The notes beneath the pieces are model-generated. The model had not been told where the DNA came from and ran no database searches. It worked only from the letters and a program-made list of their open reading frames with translations. From NCBI GenBank assembly GCA_964387325.1, contig CAYLYE010000023.1:1-41323 (forward strand): a DNA stretch of 41,323 nucleotides, in the 5' to 3' direction. This document shows, in pieces, positions 32,262 through 40,886 of the stretch. Each line of letters opens with the position of its first letter. Position 1 is the stretch's first letter. This DNA comes from CAZZBK01 sp964387325. GTDB taxonomy: Bacteria; Planctomycetota; Planctomycetia; Pirellulales; PNKZ01. Made by a program: the position numbers and the translations under genes.

Positions 32262-32438
32262 ATGCACGAGTTCACGCTCGGTCCGATGACGGTCGTGCTC
32301 ATGGTCAGTGTCGTTTCAGGAACTGTGGCACGATGCAACCTCTCCCGAACACAGATCGTGTCGGTATTTGTGATCGCGGGACTTGGTTATCACTTGTTTA
32401 TGGGAGGAAGCGGTAATCGTTCACTGGTTGGTGTTTGA
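32262..32438 (+). CDS. Small hydrophobic protein, function unknown
   Basis: 58 codons. A near-perfect ribosome site AAGGAGG (32248-32254) stands 7 nt before the ATG, one of the strongest in the window, which is the main reason to believe the gene. The protein has a hydrophobic segment at about 8-22 and another at about 32-47, with Cys25 and Arg between them, so it is probably a two-helix membrane peptide. It lies in host DNA directly beyond the element's right junction and the old tRNA terminator. No family is recognised. Confidence 0.5.
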   Translation: MHEFTLGPMTVVLMVSVVSGTVARCNLSRTQIVSVFVIAGLGYHLFMGGSGNRSLVGV

Positions 32439-32510
32439 TTGGGCTTGCGCGACGCCGTGAACGGTTGCGGAAGAGTGACCTGCTAAACTTCTTTCCTTTC
32501 CGTTCTTATC

Positions 32511-32545
32511 TTATTAGTGTTCATCGGTGTGCATCCGTGGTTCTC
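32511..32545 (-). repeat. Solitary copy of the dispersed 10-bp-periodic repeat
   Basis: On the minus strand the sequence reads accacggatg-cacaccgatg-aacacta, a degenerate copy of the repeats around the GxxExxY gene. It lies 19 bp beyond the stop of the lactonase-type gene, again just downstream of a gene end. Confidence 0.7.
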
Positions 32546-32563
32546 TCCCCATTTTTTCACGTC

Positions 32564-33709
32564 TCACGGCAGCAGCATGATGCAGGACGGACTTGGGGTC
32601 GGCATCGGATCGCCGATCGCCGATAACTTGCCCGACGCCGGGTCGAGTCGGAAGACGGCGACATTGTTGCCGGGCATATTGGCGCACAGCAGCAAGTTAC
32701 TCGGCTCGACCACAACGAGATTCTGCGGACCTTTGCCAAGGCTGGGGATAATCTCGATCAGCGAGAGTTGCCCATCGTCGGCGACCCGGTAACAGGCGAT
32801 GCTGTCGTGACCGCGATTGGTGCCGTACAGGAATCGGCCATTGGCGGCGAATTTGAGATCGGCACAGTAACTCTTGCCCGTGAAGTCGCTTGGCAACGTC
32901 GAGATCGTTTGCTGTTCACGAAGCGCTCCGGTCTCGGCATTGAACTGGTAAACACTCACCGAGTTACCGGTTTCGTTGATCACGTACACGAGCGGTTTTT
33001 GCGGATGATACACGAGATGCCGTGGGCCGGCCCGGTCGGGCGACTTGACGAACGGCGGTTCGGCTGGCGCGAGCTTGGCCGTCGACGCGTCGAGACGATA
33101 ACTCAACACTTGGTTAAGCCCCAGATCGGCCACGAGTGCGAAGCGATTGTTGGGCGCGACCACGATGCAATGTGCATGCGGCTTGACGGGCTTTTTCGGA
33201 TCCACGTTCTCCCCGGCGTGTTGAATGACCGACGCCGCTTCGCCCAGCGAACCGTCGGCATTCACCGGCAACGACGCGATGTTGCCCGACGAGTAATTCG
33301 ACACCAGCACAGATTTTCCTGAGCTGTCGACATGCAGATAGCAGGCCGCTGTCCCGTGGGCCGACTGTCGATTAAGCAGCTTGAGTGCTCCATCACGCCC
33401 CACGAGTTCGTAGGCGGCGACCTGCTCGGGCTCCTTGCCTCCAAACTGCTTGGCGTGAATCGAGTACATGAACTTGCGATCGGGAGACAAAGCCAAAAAG
33501 AACGGGTTCTCAACGCCGGTCGTCGTGTGTGCGAGCTTGAGCGATCCGCTTTGACCATTGAGCCGATAGGCGTGGATCGCTCCTTTATCGCCGGGCGCGA
33601 AGGCCGTGATGAACACGAGCGGATCGTCGGCCCAAACAGCCGCGGGGACGAGGGTCATGATACTCAACACAAGCAGGCTCATCGCCCGCCGCAGGGAAGA
33701 ATGTGACAT
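32564..33709 (-). CDS. Secreted lactonase-family (6-phosphogluconolactonase-like) beta-propeller
   Basis: 381 residues from the ATG at 33709; a GTG five codons earlier is possible, but a GAGAAAG ribosome-site-like stretch lies before the ATG. A signal peptide (S-L-L-V-L-S-I-M-T-L-V-P, cleavage near V-W-A/D-D) precedes a seven-bladed propeller of the lactonase / YbhE-Pgl type (PF10282). Blade repeats with F-L-A-L-S-P-D-R-K-F-M-Y, H-C-I-V-V-A-P-N-N-R-F, R-H-L-V-Y-H-P and D-L-K-F-A-A-N-G-R-F-L-Y are visible. Export makes a role in the cytosolic pentose-phosphate pathway unlikely; secreted members in planctomycetes have no proven substrate. The SGNH hydrolase gene upstream is on the same strand, 41 bp apart. 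Confidence 0.88.
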   Translation of the reverse strand: MSHSSLRRAMSLLVLSIMTLVPAAVWADDPLVFITAFAPGDKGAIHAYRLNGQSGSLKLAHTTTGVENPFFLALSPDRKFMYSIHAKQFGGKEPEQVAAYELVGRDGALKLLNRQSAHGTAACYLHVDSSGKSVLVSNYSSGNIASLPVNADGSLGEAASVIQHAGENVDPKKPVKPHAHCIVVAPNNRFALVADLGLNQVLSYRLDASTAKLAPAEPPFVKSPDRAGPRHLVYHPQKPLVYVINETGNSVSVYQFNAETGALREQQTISTLPSDFTGKSYCADLKFAANGRFLYGTNRGHDSIACYRVADDGQLSLIEIIPSLGKGPQNLVVVEPSNLLLCANMPGNNVAVFRLDPASGKLSAIGDPMPTPSPSCIMLLP

Positions 33710-33749
33710 GGATCTTTCTCTCACGATAAAGGTCGAAAGAAGAGCAGGA

Positions 33750-34454
33750 CTACTCGCCCAGAAACTTGAGCATCGTGTTGGCGACGAGTTGGTTGCCGGC
33801 CTCGTTCAGATGTACGCGGTCGGTCGTGAGGACACCACTGGCTTTTTGCTCGGGGTTATTGGCCTTCAGGTGATCGATAAACGCCTTACGCAAATCGCAC
33901 AGCGAGAGGTTCAACTTCTTGGCGACACCGCGACTGATCTCGGCATACTGGTCCAGCTTGGCATCCAAGCTGTTCGAGCCATCGTTCTTCTCGCCGATAA
34001 CAGTGGGAGTACAGAGAATCACACGCGCCCCGGCTGCCGTGCATTTGCCGATCACTTCTTCGAGGCCAGACTCGAACTTGTCGGGCATCGTGCCGCGGGC
34101 TGGGTCTTTCTCGCCGTGCCAAACATCGTTGATGCCGATGTAAATGAAGACGATCGTGGGTTTCTTGGCGATCACGTCTTTGTCGACTCGGGCTTGCAAG
34201 TTGGGGACCTTATTGCCGCTGATGCCAGCACCAATGATCTCGATGCCCAAGTCGGCGTGCTTCTCTTGCAGCTTATTCTTGATCATCGTGATGTAGCCCT
34301 TGGGGCCCGCGCCACCGGCCGTGATCGAATCGCCCAAGAAGACGATGCGGTCACCTTTTTTCAATGCCGGAGCGTCGGCCGCGAACAACCAAGACGGCAC
34401 CAACAACGCGAACAGCGATAAGCACGCGAGCAACGCATGGGTAAAACGCAACAT
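33750..34454 (-). CDS. Secreted SGNH/GDSL hydrolase
   Basis: 234 residues from the ATG at 34454, chosen because a signal peptide (M-L-R-F-T-H-A-L-L-A-C-L-S-L-F, cleavage near L-F-A/A-D) starts here and GGGAG lies 10 nt upstream; the frame extends further 5' but reads unlike protein. The four SGNH blocks are clear: G-D-S-I-T (Ser nucleophile), G-A-G-I-S-G-N (Gly), G-I-N-D-V-W-H-G (Asn) and D-R-V-H-L-N (Asp/His). It is probably an esterase acting on acetylated or acylated carbohydrates outside the cytoplasm. It precedes the lactonase-type gene. Confidence 0.92.
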   Translation of the reverse strand: MLRFTHALLACLSLFALLVPSWLFAADAPALKKGDRIVFLGDSITAGGAGPKGYITMIKNKLQEKHADLGIEIIGAGISGNKVPNLQARVDKDVIAKKPTIVFIYIGINDVWHGEKDPARGTMPDKFESGLEEVIGKCTAAGARVILCTPTVIGEKNDGSNSLDAKLDQYAEISRGVAKKLNLSLCDLRKAFIDHLKANNPEQKASGVLTTDRVHLNEAGNQLVANTMLKFLGE

Positions 34455-34564
34455 CGGAGTTAACTCCCGGAAGGGGTGAAAGGTCGGTGGGCAATGGTGC
34501 TCACCAGTGTGGTCAGAAATCGACTCGCCCGCAAGTCGGCAATCAAATGTGGGGCCGCAGCAGG

Positions 34565-35629
34565 CTATTTGAGCACGCGGGCGGTTCCCTCGCCGCACGA
34601 GAGTACCTGTCCCGGCTCGTGACTCCCACGACGGACATAGCCGAGAGCTGCGTAAGCCGTCGTGGAGTGTTCGAGCGGCGTGGGGAATGTGCTCACACTG
34701 GTCACATGCCCGACTGGCGCGCCGTCGAATATTAGCTCCGAGCCAATCGACGGTGGCTCGTCGCTCATGACAGCCAAGCGTACCAGCAGGCGGTTGACAT
34801 GCCCGAGGGCATCAATGCGTGCGACGGTTTCTTGGCCGATATAGCAGCCTTTCACGAAGCTGATCAGCTGTGCGTCGCGGTCGAGTTCTTGCGGCAGGTT
34901 TTTATCGCTGATGTCGACGCCCCACAACGGCCAGCGGGCCTCGATGCGACACGTGTCCAGACTTGACGCGCCGCACGGCCTGGCTCCGGCAGCCACGAGC
35001 GATTGCCAGAGTGCGGAGAGTTGCGATCGTGGGAGACTCAGTATCCACGCCGGCGAGCGGGTCGCCACGTCACCTAAGTTTCGCACGCTCATTGGATGGC
35101 CCAACCAGTCAAGCGTTCGGTGACGATGAGGCACGAGCGGCTCATCGAACACGGCGCCGAGTGTCTGTTCAAGCATCGGCTGTGCTGTGCGACCGGCGAT
35201 CAGCATGTCGGCCCAGTCGGTCGAGCGATCGTGGAGTACGACCTGCTCGCGAATCAAATAGCGATCCAAATGACCGAGCAGTCGTTCCCCTTGCCCCGGC
35301 ACGGTGTCGAGCACGAGACTCTCGTCGCCAGCGTAGACGAGCACCTGAAACTGGATATGCCCTCGGGCGTCGAGCAGCAGCGCCTCGCAACCTTGCCCCG
35401 ACACGAGCTTGCGGATCTCGTTGGTGCAGAGGTTGTGTAAAAACTTGGCACGATCGTTACCGGTGAGTTCGATTTGCGTTCGGGCGGCACACTCGACGAG
35501 GCCGGCCGTGGAGTGCAGCGACTCATATTCGCCGCTCGGGTCGCTGAAATCGAGGGCCGCTGCCGCGCCGAGGTATTCTCCCCAGCGGGCGCCCTGTTGT
35601 TGCTGATGATCGTGAGTGGGATCGTTCAT
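34565..35629 (-). CDS. ygfZ: YgfZ/GcvT-type folate-binding protein (iron-sulfur repair factor-like)
   Basis: 354 residues. The YgfZ signature K-G-C-Y-I-G-Q-E at about 257-264 carries the conserved Cys; the body follows the aminomethyltransferase (GcvT) fold, with G-x-D-R-x-K-F-L-H-N-L-C-T-N-E-I early and an N-terminal extension of about 25 residues (M-N-D-P-T-H-D-H-Q-Q-Q-Q). YgfZ proteins use tetrahydrofolate to help maintain certain Fe-S enzymes. It is divergent from the GlucD-like gene with a 117-bp gap. The gene symbol is by family, not by orthology proof. Confidence 0.88.
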   Translation of the reverse strand: MNDPTHDHQQQQGARWGEYLGAAAALDFSDPSGEYESLHSTAGLVECAARTQIELTGNDRAKFLHNLCTNEIRKLVSGQGCEALLLDARGHIQFQVLVYAGDESLVLDTVPGQGERLLGHLDRYLIREQVVLHDRSTDWADMLIAGRTAQPMLEQTLGAVFDEPLVPHRHRTLDWLGHPMSVRNLGDVATRSPAWILSLPRSQLSALWQSLVAAGARPCGASSLDTCRIEARWPLWGVDISDKNLPQELDRDAQLISFVKGCYIGQETVARIDALGHVNRLLVRLAVMSDEPPSIGSELIFDGAPVGHVTSVSTFPTPLEHSTTAYAALGYVRRGSHEPGQVLSCGEGTARVLK

Positions 35630-35746
35630 GGTGCTGGATTATTGAAGAAGTCGTCTGGCAGCACAACAGGCTAAATTTGCGTTGCACGCTCCGGCGGCAT
35701 ACGATCGAACGGTGGTTGCATTACTCCCGAGCGTACGAGCTTTGTC

Positions 35747-37099
35747 ATGAACTTCTCGCGTCGCACACTACTTCGGAACGTCGCTACGCTTGCCGCAACG
35801 AGCTCGATGTCTCGCTGGGCATGGGCTGAAGAATATCGCCCCATGCCGCTCAAAATTACCGGTATGACCGTGACGCCGATTGCGCTACCGGATCCGCCGC
35901 TGCTGGCGGCTCACGGTTGTCACGGTCCCTATTTCCTTCGCAATATCGTCGAGCTACAGACCGACGCGGGCATGATCGGCATCGGCGAGACGCACGGTGG
36001 CGAGACAGTGACCCAGACCTTGCAAAAAGCGGCCGAGATCATTCGCGGTAAAAATGCCTTTGCTTTTCGTAGTTTTGCCGCCGAGGTCATGGCACTCTCG
36101 CCGAGCGCCTTTGCGGCGATCGAAGTGGCCTGTCTCGACGCCTGCGGTCGAGCCACGCAGCGCCGAGTGTGCGAGCTGCTCGGCGGACCGATCGCGGAAG
36201 AGGTCGAGTTTGCCGCGTATCTATTTTATCGGTTCGCGGCAGACGCCCCGCGTGTGCTCGCCGACAAGCGGATCGTCGATGCACGCGGCACAGGCACAAA
36301 ATCGCTTGACGACTTTGGCGAGGTCCGATCCCCCGAGGCGATGGTGCGACTTGCCGAGCAATTTCATCGCCGCTGGGGCTTCCGGGTGTTCAAGCTCAAG
36401 GCCGGCGTGCTCGCGCCCGAAGCCGAGATCGAGACGATCCGCCTGTTGCATGAGCATTTCAAGGGAAAGTACAAGCTGCGCATCGATCCCAATGGACATT
36501 GGACCGTCGCCACCTCTAAGCGTATGGGCGAGAAACTCAAGCCGTTCAACCTTGAGTACTATGAGGATCCTGTGCGTGGCCAGGCAGCGATGGCCGAGGT
36601 CCGCGACGCGGTCGGGCTCAAGATGAGCACGAACATGTGTGTCACGCGTTTCGCGCATATCCCGAGCGCGATCAAGCAGCCGTGCGTCGACGTGGTGCTC
36701 GCCGATCACCATTACTGGGGAGGTATGACGGGCTGTCAGGAGTTAGGACGAATCGCTCAGACGGTCGGTTGGGAGTTGAGCCAGCACAGTAATAACCACA
36801 CGGGCATTTCCATGGCGGCAATGACCCAACTGGCGGCGGTCATGCCGCAGCTCACGCTGGCCAGCGACACGCATTACCCTTGGTTACCCGCCGAGTACGA
36901 CATCATCGAGGGGGCGAAGATTCCGATCGCCGATGGGAAAATTGCCGTGCCGCGCGGTGTTGGGCTGGGGGTGAACCTCGATCGCGATCGACTTGCGCGA
37001 GCAGCCGAGGTCTATCGCCGCTGCGGCATGCGTCAGCGCGATGATCGCGGGACCATGAAGATGATCGACCCCGCGTTCGACACCGAATCGCTTCGCTAA
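35747..37099 (+). CDS. Enolase-superfamily dehydratase, glucarate dehydratase-like, with twin-arginine leader
   Basis: 450 residues of the mandelate racemase / muconate lactonizing group, closest in pattern to GlucD. Lys216-x-Lys218 (FKLKAG), metal ligands Asp247 with Asn249 (RIDPNG), Glu273 (YYEDP) and Asn296 (MSTNM), and the Asp320/His347 dyad (V-L-A-D-H, S-Q-H-S-N-N-H-T-G) are visible, as expected for acid-sugar dehydration. The N-terminus S-R-R-T-L-L-R followed by A-T-L-A-A-T-S-S and A-W-A/E-E is a Tat-type signal, unusual for the normally cytosolic GlucD. It suggests work on sugar acids in the periplasm. Substrate is inferred only. Confidence 0.88.
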   Translation: MNFSRRTLLRNVATLAATSSMSRWAWAEEYRPMPLKITGMTVTPIALPDPPLLAAHGCHGPYFLRNIVELQTDAGMIGIGETHGGETVTQTLQKAAEIIRGKNAFAFRSFAAEVMALSPSAFAAIEVACLDACGRATQRRVCELLGGPIAEEVEFAAYLFYRFAADAPRVLADKRIVDARGTGTKSLDDFGEVRSPEAMVRLAEQFHRRWGFRVFKLKAGVLAPEAEIETIRLLHEHFKGKYKLRIDPNGHWTVATSKRMGEKLKPFNLEYYEDPVRGQAAMAEVRDAVGLKMSTNMCVTRFAHIPSAIKQPCVDVVLADHHYWGGMTGCQELGRIAQTVGWELSQHSNNHTGISMAAMTQLAAVMPQLTLASDTHYPWLPAEYDIIEGAKIPIADGKIAVPRGVGLGVNLDRDRLARAAEVYRRCGMRQRDDRGTMKMIDPAFDTESLR

Positions 37100-37193
37100 A
37101 TGCGGCCTCCTTTGGCCAAAATGACTCCTAGACACCGCGCATGGTGCAAGAGACAATATTGCCACGTGGGCAAAGCCTTGCGAGGTTCCAGTC

Positions 37194-38222
37194 ATGTTAC
37201 GCGGCATAATCATCGGGCTAATCGCCCTGGCCGGGCTTTGCACAGCGGTTCGAGCTGACAAGTTGCCCCTGGTCGGCACGGTCGTGCATACGGTTCCGCG
37301 CACCCACGAAGAGTTGGCGGCGGCCCATGAGCAATCGGCCGCACGAATGGGGGTGCTCGTCTCGCCTGGCAAGCCATTGCATGTCCCGCAGATGGCTGAG
37401 CAGCGCCTGATTCGCGATGCACGGACGGCATCCGGTCAACGGCTCGAATCACCCTTGGCGCTTGATTACTGTCGACACGGCTTTCTGGCCGTCGGCATGG
37501 AGATGACAGCGGCCGATCAACGCAAGCTGCCGTTCTTTTCGGGTTCGACGATTCTGGATCGCGTGCAGCGTTATTACCTGTGCTTTGGTGTGCATGTCAA
37601 GCAAGACGCGAGCGGGCAGGTTTATTTAGACGACCGAGCGCATGTGGCCGTGGCGGACTTTCGCTCGACCAAGACGCAACCTTCGATCGAACTCGTCGAC
37701 TCGTCGATCCGCGATCTGCGGGGCCTGGGGTTGTTCGTGCGACCTGACCAGCCGCTGTCGGACGAGTCGCTGCGAACACTCGTGCTTATCAACAAAAGTA
37801 CGATCGTGAAACAGGACTCCCGTGGGCGTGAGCGCTACGCGCCCAGCTACGAATTAACTTTCGTGCGGGCGATGGTCGACAAGCAGGATGAGCGTGTCGA
37901 GATGCACGTATTTACGACCGCCAACGAACGCTCCGAGTTGCACTACCTCAAGCCGTTCGCGGTACCGCAGTCGCTGGCCGAGTGTGGCATGAAAGGAACC
38001 GTGACCTTCACACAGTACGGTTTTGCCGGGCAGTTACCTTCGAGCAAGGCTATTCGCCAAGCCAGCGTTCGCGGCCAGATGTCGATCAGCATGGACGAAC
38101 TCGACCGCTTCGCAAGCGATCAGAACTGGACGGGTGGTGCGTTCGATCACTTAACCAGCGCGCTCGATGCGATCATCGCCGGCAAGCTGAGCGGCGCGAC
38201 GAGTGGCTCTAAGAAAGAGTAG
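37194..38222 (+). CDS. Secreted protein of unknown function
   Basis: 342 residues. A clear signal peptide (M-L-R-G-I-I-I-G-L-I-A-L-A-G-L, cleavage near V-R-A/D-K) and GAGG 8 nt before the ATG support the start. The mature protein has few cysteines, mixed alpha/beta composition and segments such as Y-Y-L-C-F-G-V-H-V and T-V-T-F-T-Q-Y-G-F-A-G-Q-L-P. I recognise no family or catalytic motif. The SpoU gene begins 6 bp after its stop, so the two are probably co-transcribed, but the context gives no functional hint. Confidence 0.75.
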   Translation: MLRGIIIGLIALAGLCTAVRADKLPLVGTVVHTVPRTHEELAAAHEQSAARMGVLVSPGKPLHVPQMAEQRLIRDARTASGQRLESPLALDYCRHGFLAVGMEMTAADQRKLPFFSGSTILDRVQRYYLCFGVHVKQDASGQVYLDDRAHVAVADFRSTKTQPSIELVDSSIRDLRGLGLFVRPDQPLSDESLRTLVLINKSTIVKQDSRGRERYAPSYELTFVRAMVDKQDERVEMHVFTTANERSELHYLKPFAVPQSLAECGMKGTVTFTQYGFAGQLPSSKAIRQASVRGQMSISMDELDRFASDQNWTGGAFDHLTSALDAIIAGKLSGATSGSKKE

Positions 38223-38228
38223 CGTGCC

Positions 38229-38774
38229 GTGTCCGATGCAGATTCCGCACGCTCTTTTTCGCAGGAGCGACATAAGCCCCCTTCGGTGCTCGATCGGCCT
38301 CGCGAGTTGATCGTCGCTTGCGTACCGCTCCGCAGCAACGTGAATCTGTCGCGCATTGTTCGCACGGCGGGTTGTTGTGGCGTGCGCACTTTGATCTGCT
38401 GTGGCCAGGCAAAGATCATCGACAAAATTGCCCGCGATGCCGTGGACGACGGTGGCAGCGAAGGAGACACGAGCGGTGTGACCATTCGCGTGCATCGCAC
38501 GCTCGGCCCGGTGCTCGATCAGCTCAAGCACGAGGGCTACCGACTCGTGGGTCTGGAGCAGACGACTCATTCGCGCAATCTGCACGAGTATGCCTTCCCG
38601 CGTCGCTGCGTGCTCGTGGTAGGAAATGAACGCAACGGCCTGGACGAAGATGTCTTGCGACGGCTCGACGACGTGGTCGAGATCCCCGTCTACGGGTCGC
38701 CTCATGCGTATAACGTGGCCACGGCGACCTCGATCGCCTTGTATGAGTATTGTCGGCAGTTTCCTAAGGGGTAA
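38229..38774 (+). CDS. SpoU/TrmH-family RNA 2'-O-methyltransferase
   Basis: 181 residues of the SPOUT class, using SAM through a knotted fold to methylate a ribose in tRNA or rRNA. The three motifs are visible: N-L-S-R-I-V-R-T-A-G (motif 1, with the catalytic-type Arg), V-L-V-V-G-N-E-R-N-G-L (motif 2) and I-P-V-Y-G-S-P-H-A-Y-N-V-A-T-A-T-S-I-A (motif 3, Asn followed by V-A-T/S). A GTG start at 38229 follows the preceding gene's stop by 6 bp. There is no extra RNA-binding N-terminal domain, so it is a minimal form. Target nucleotide unknown. Its end overlaps the converging propeller gene by 11 bp. Confidence 0.9.
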   Translation: MSDADSARSFSQERHKPPSVLDRPRELIVACVPLRSNVNLSRIVRTAGCCGVRTLICCGQAKIIDKIARDAVDDGGSEGDTSGVTIRVHRTLGPVLDQLKHEGYRLVGLEQTTHSRNLHEYAFPRRCVLVVGNERNGLDEDVLRRLDDVVEIPVYGSPHAYNVATATSIALYEYCRQFPKG

Positions 38775-40332
38775 TCGCGTGAGATCGGAAATCGGAAAAC
38801 CGAAGTGCATACAACCGCGCATTGAGAAAAGTCAGTCTCAATTGGATCGGCTGATCCCGCAACTGCTGAAAGCCGGGCTGATCCTTCCAGCGAACGATGA
38901 ACTCCAGGCTGTCGCCCGACAAGGGCTGAGTTTCGTCGGCCGAATAGCCGGGAATCGTTCGGCCTGCCTTGTCGATCGCCTCAACGCGGATCGAACCACC
39001 CTTGGAAATTACGGCGTTCAATAAAAGCTTGCCGCCGGGACAGACGATCGGCGTCGTGGTGAGCGAACCGGGTTGATCGCCTGAGGTGGCCAACGACGCG
39101 AAGCCATCGACACGCCAGGTGGCGGCGCGGATGCGCGACTTAGCGACCGGCTTGGCCGGGTGAGCACAGTTCGCCTCACTATAAAAATGCCACAGGCGAT
39201 TGTCGATGACCAGGGGAGGTTGAACTGCGGCATAGCACGGAAACATCTCGTCGTCCGGTTTACGCTTAATCGCTGACGTGGCAGGTGTAGGCCGATTCCA
39301 GTTGAGACCATCGTGACTGAACGCTAGTTCGAGTGCGCCACCTCCAGCAGCGAAATCCGAACCATTGATGTAGTCGAGCATACTGACCAGTCCCAGGTAG
39401 TGGTTGCCATAGACGAAGGGGGGCATGATGTAAGGCTCGGACCAGTTTTTGAACTTTTCCTGAGATGGGCTCATGCTGGCCACGCGCGCGTCATCCACAT
39501 CCCCGGTGCGAATCGAAGTCTTGATCGTCCCCCATCCCTCAGTGAGTCGATCTGAAACGGTAAAGCCCACACCCCGACGATGTCCGTTCTTGGAGAAGCC
39601 GAATTCGTGCTTGGGATAAGTGCGATACGCGGAAAGATAGCGCTGGCCGAGTGAATCCCAAATGACTAGGTTCGTGTCGGACCGAACGGGTCTTTCTTCA
39701 ATGGGGGTAAGGCCGTAGGGAGGAACCCCGTCCCCGAGCTTGGTCCATTGTCGGCCGTCGCCAGAAGCAAACAGCAGATGCCCTCCCGGCCTGAGCCAAA
39801 TGAGCATCTTGAAACGTTTCTTGGGGTCGCGTTCCTGGGGATCGAGAAAGACGTTCGGCAGCTCTGCCTCCTCGGGCCGAAAGATGTTGTTGTCAGTGTT
39901 TCCCAGAAATGAAACCAACCCGAGCTTAGGCTTGCCCCAACGCTTACCGTCGGTCGACTCGGCGTAACAGACGAAGTATCGACCACTTCCCTCTGTGGCG
40001 TCGAGTTTGACGCGCGGATTGAGGACCTGATACCACATCTTGTAGAGTTTTTCTTGGGGATCAAACAACACGCTACCAAACAAGTGAGGCCAATCCTCCC
40101 AAGGCTCGGTCGCTTCGAGCATCACTTCGGACACTGGCTCGCCTTGGTGCCAAGTGCGCGACAGACCTTGCTGGTCCGCTACAAAACGTTCGTCGAGAAA
40201 CAGGCACGCGCGATCGGCAATAACGAGCGGTGGCGACGAATCGGCCGCCGTTGCCAAGCCCCAGAAGTTCATTCCGAAGGCAATAGTCACAGTCGACAGC
40301 AAAAATTGACGACGTGATGCGACGGTAGGCAA
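38764..40332 (-). CDS. Secreted five-bladed-propeller-like (GH43/GH32-type fold) protein
   Basis: 522 residues. The N-terminus S-R-R-Q-F-L-L-S with a following hydrophobic stretch and A-T-A-A-D looks like a Tat or Sec signal peptide. The body contains repeated strands of the type seen in GH32/GH43/GH130-like propellers, such as V-L-F-D-P-Q-E-K-L-Y-K-M-W-Y, Y-A-E-S-T-D-G-K-R-W-G-K-P, L-L-F-A-S-G-D-G-R-Q-W and L-A-F-S-H-D-G-L-N-W-N-R-P. The 'DG..W' repeats mark blade turns. The catalytic acids cannot be named. It probably acts on extracellular carbohydrate (inference). It overlaps the converging SpoU gene by 11 bp. Confidence 0.7.
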   Translation of the reverse strand: MPTVASRRQFLLSTVTIAFGMNFWGLATAADSSPPLVIADRACLFLDERFVADQQGLSRTWHQGEPVSEVMLEATEPWEDWPHLFGSVLFDPQEKLYKMWYQVLNPRVKLDATEGSGRYFVCYAESTDGKRWGKPKLGLVSFLGNTDNNIFRPEEAELPNVFLDPQERDPKKRFKMLIWLRPGGHLLFASGDGRQWTKLGDGVPPYGLTPIEERPVRSDTNLVIWDSLGQRYLSAYRTYPKHEFGFSKNGHRRGVGFTVSDRLTEGWGTIKTSIRTGDVDDARVASMSPSQEKFKNWSEPYIMPPFVYGNHYLGLVSMLDYINGSDFAAGGGALELAFSHDGLNWNRPTPATSAIKRKPDDEMFPCYAAVQPPLVIDNRLWHFYSEANCAHPAKPVAKSRIRAATWRVDGFASLATSGDQPGSLTTTPIVCPGGKLLLNAVISKGGSIRVEAIDKAGRTIPGYSADETQPLSGDSLEFIVRWKDQPGFQQLRDQPIQLRLTFLNARLYALRFSDFRSHAITP

Positions 40333-40413
40333 GATAAACCTCGTAGCGGTAATTAGGAATCGAGAGGTAGAAGGCGGGAGAGAACGACGGGACGAGCGGA
40401 AATAACGCGGCTA

Positions 40414-40788
40414 TTACGGTGTTAGAACGGTTCGTAGCAACCATGCGGCAGCTAACTCATCGGCACGTTCGATGGTCAGATAGCCGTGTTTCGCCAGACG
40501 TCGGCCAATCGCGGAGTACGACGATTGACGCATCTCATCGAGACGACGGGCGATCAAGATGACGATTGGCCCGGGGGCCTCAGGTTTCTCGCCTAGCACG
40601 CCAAACATCACTTGATTCGAGGTGCAGGTGACGCGCCTCGCCGGCAGTTCAGCCGGCTCGCCCTCCGCTGCCGACGCCGTGGTGAATTGCCGATCGAAGC
40701 CGGCACCGCAACAGGATGTCACAATCACCGTGCTGATCGTGACGGTCCAAATTTTCCGACGTGGACGTTTCGTGCGATCAATCTTCAT
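40414..40788 (-). pseudogene. Short ORF, possible truncated N-terminal part of a secreted alpha/beta-hydrolase-like protein
   Basis: 124 residues with a basic N-terminus and a hydrophobic signal-like helix (I-W-T-V-T-I-S-T-V-I-V-T-S). The segment P-I-V-I-L-I-A-R-R-L-D-E-M-R-Q-S followed by G-R-R-L-A-K-H-G-Y-L-T-I-E resembles the opening strands and first helix of planctomycete secreted alpha/beta-hydrolases, in which a nucleophile elbow should follow. Here the frame ends 15 residues later without any G-x-S-x-G. It may be a decayed gene or a short unrelated protein. No frame continuing the homology is obvious downstream in the 81 bp before the propeller gene. Confidence 0.4.
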
Positions 40789-40886
40789 GGCACCGATTCC
40801 TCATCCAACAGAAGGAATCAAAGTTATAGGACGGCACGTCTCGCGCTGCCTCGATCGCTGCGGCCTGTTCGCGATCGCAAGGTTTA

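Noticed and set aside
33606..34421. 271-codon open frame antisense to the SGNH and lactonase genes
   Set aside because: It covers two well-supported genes on the other strand and reads as their mirror.
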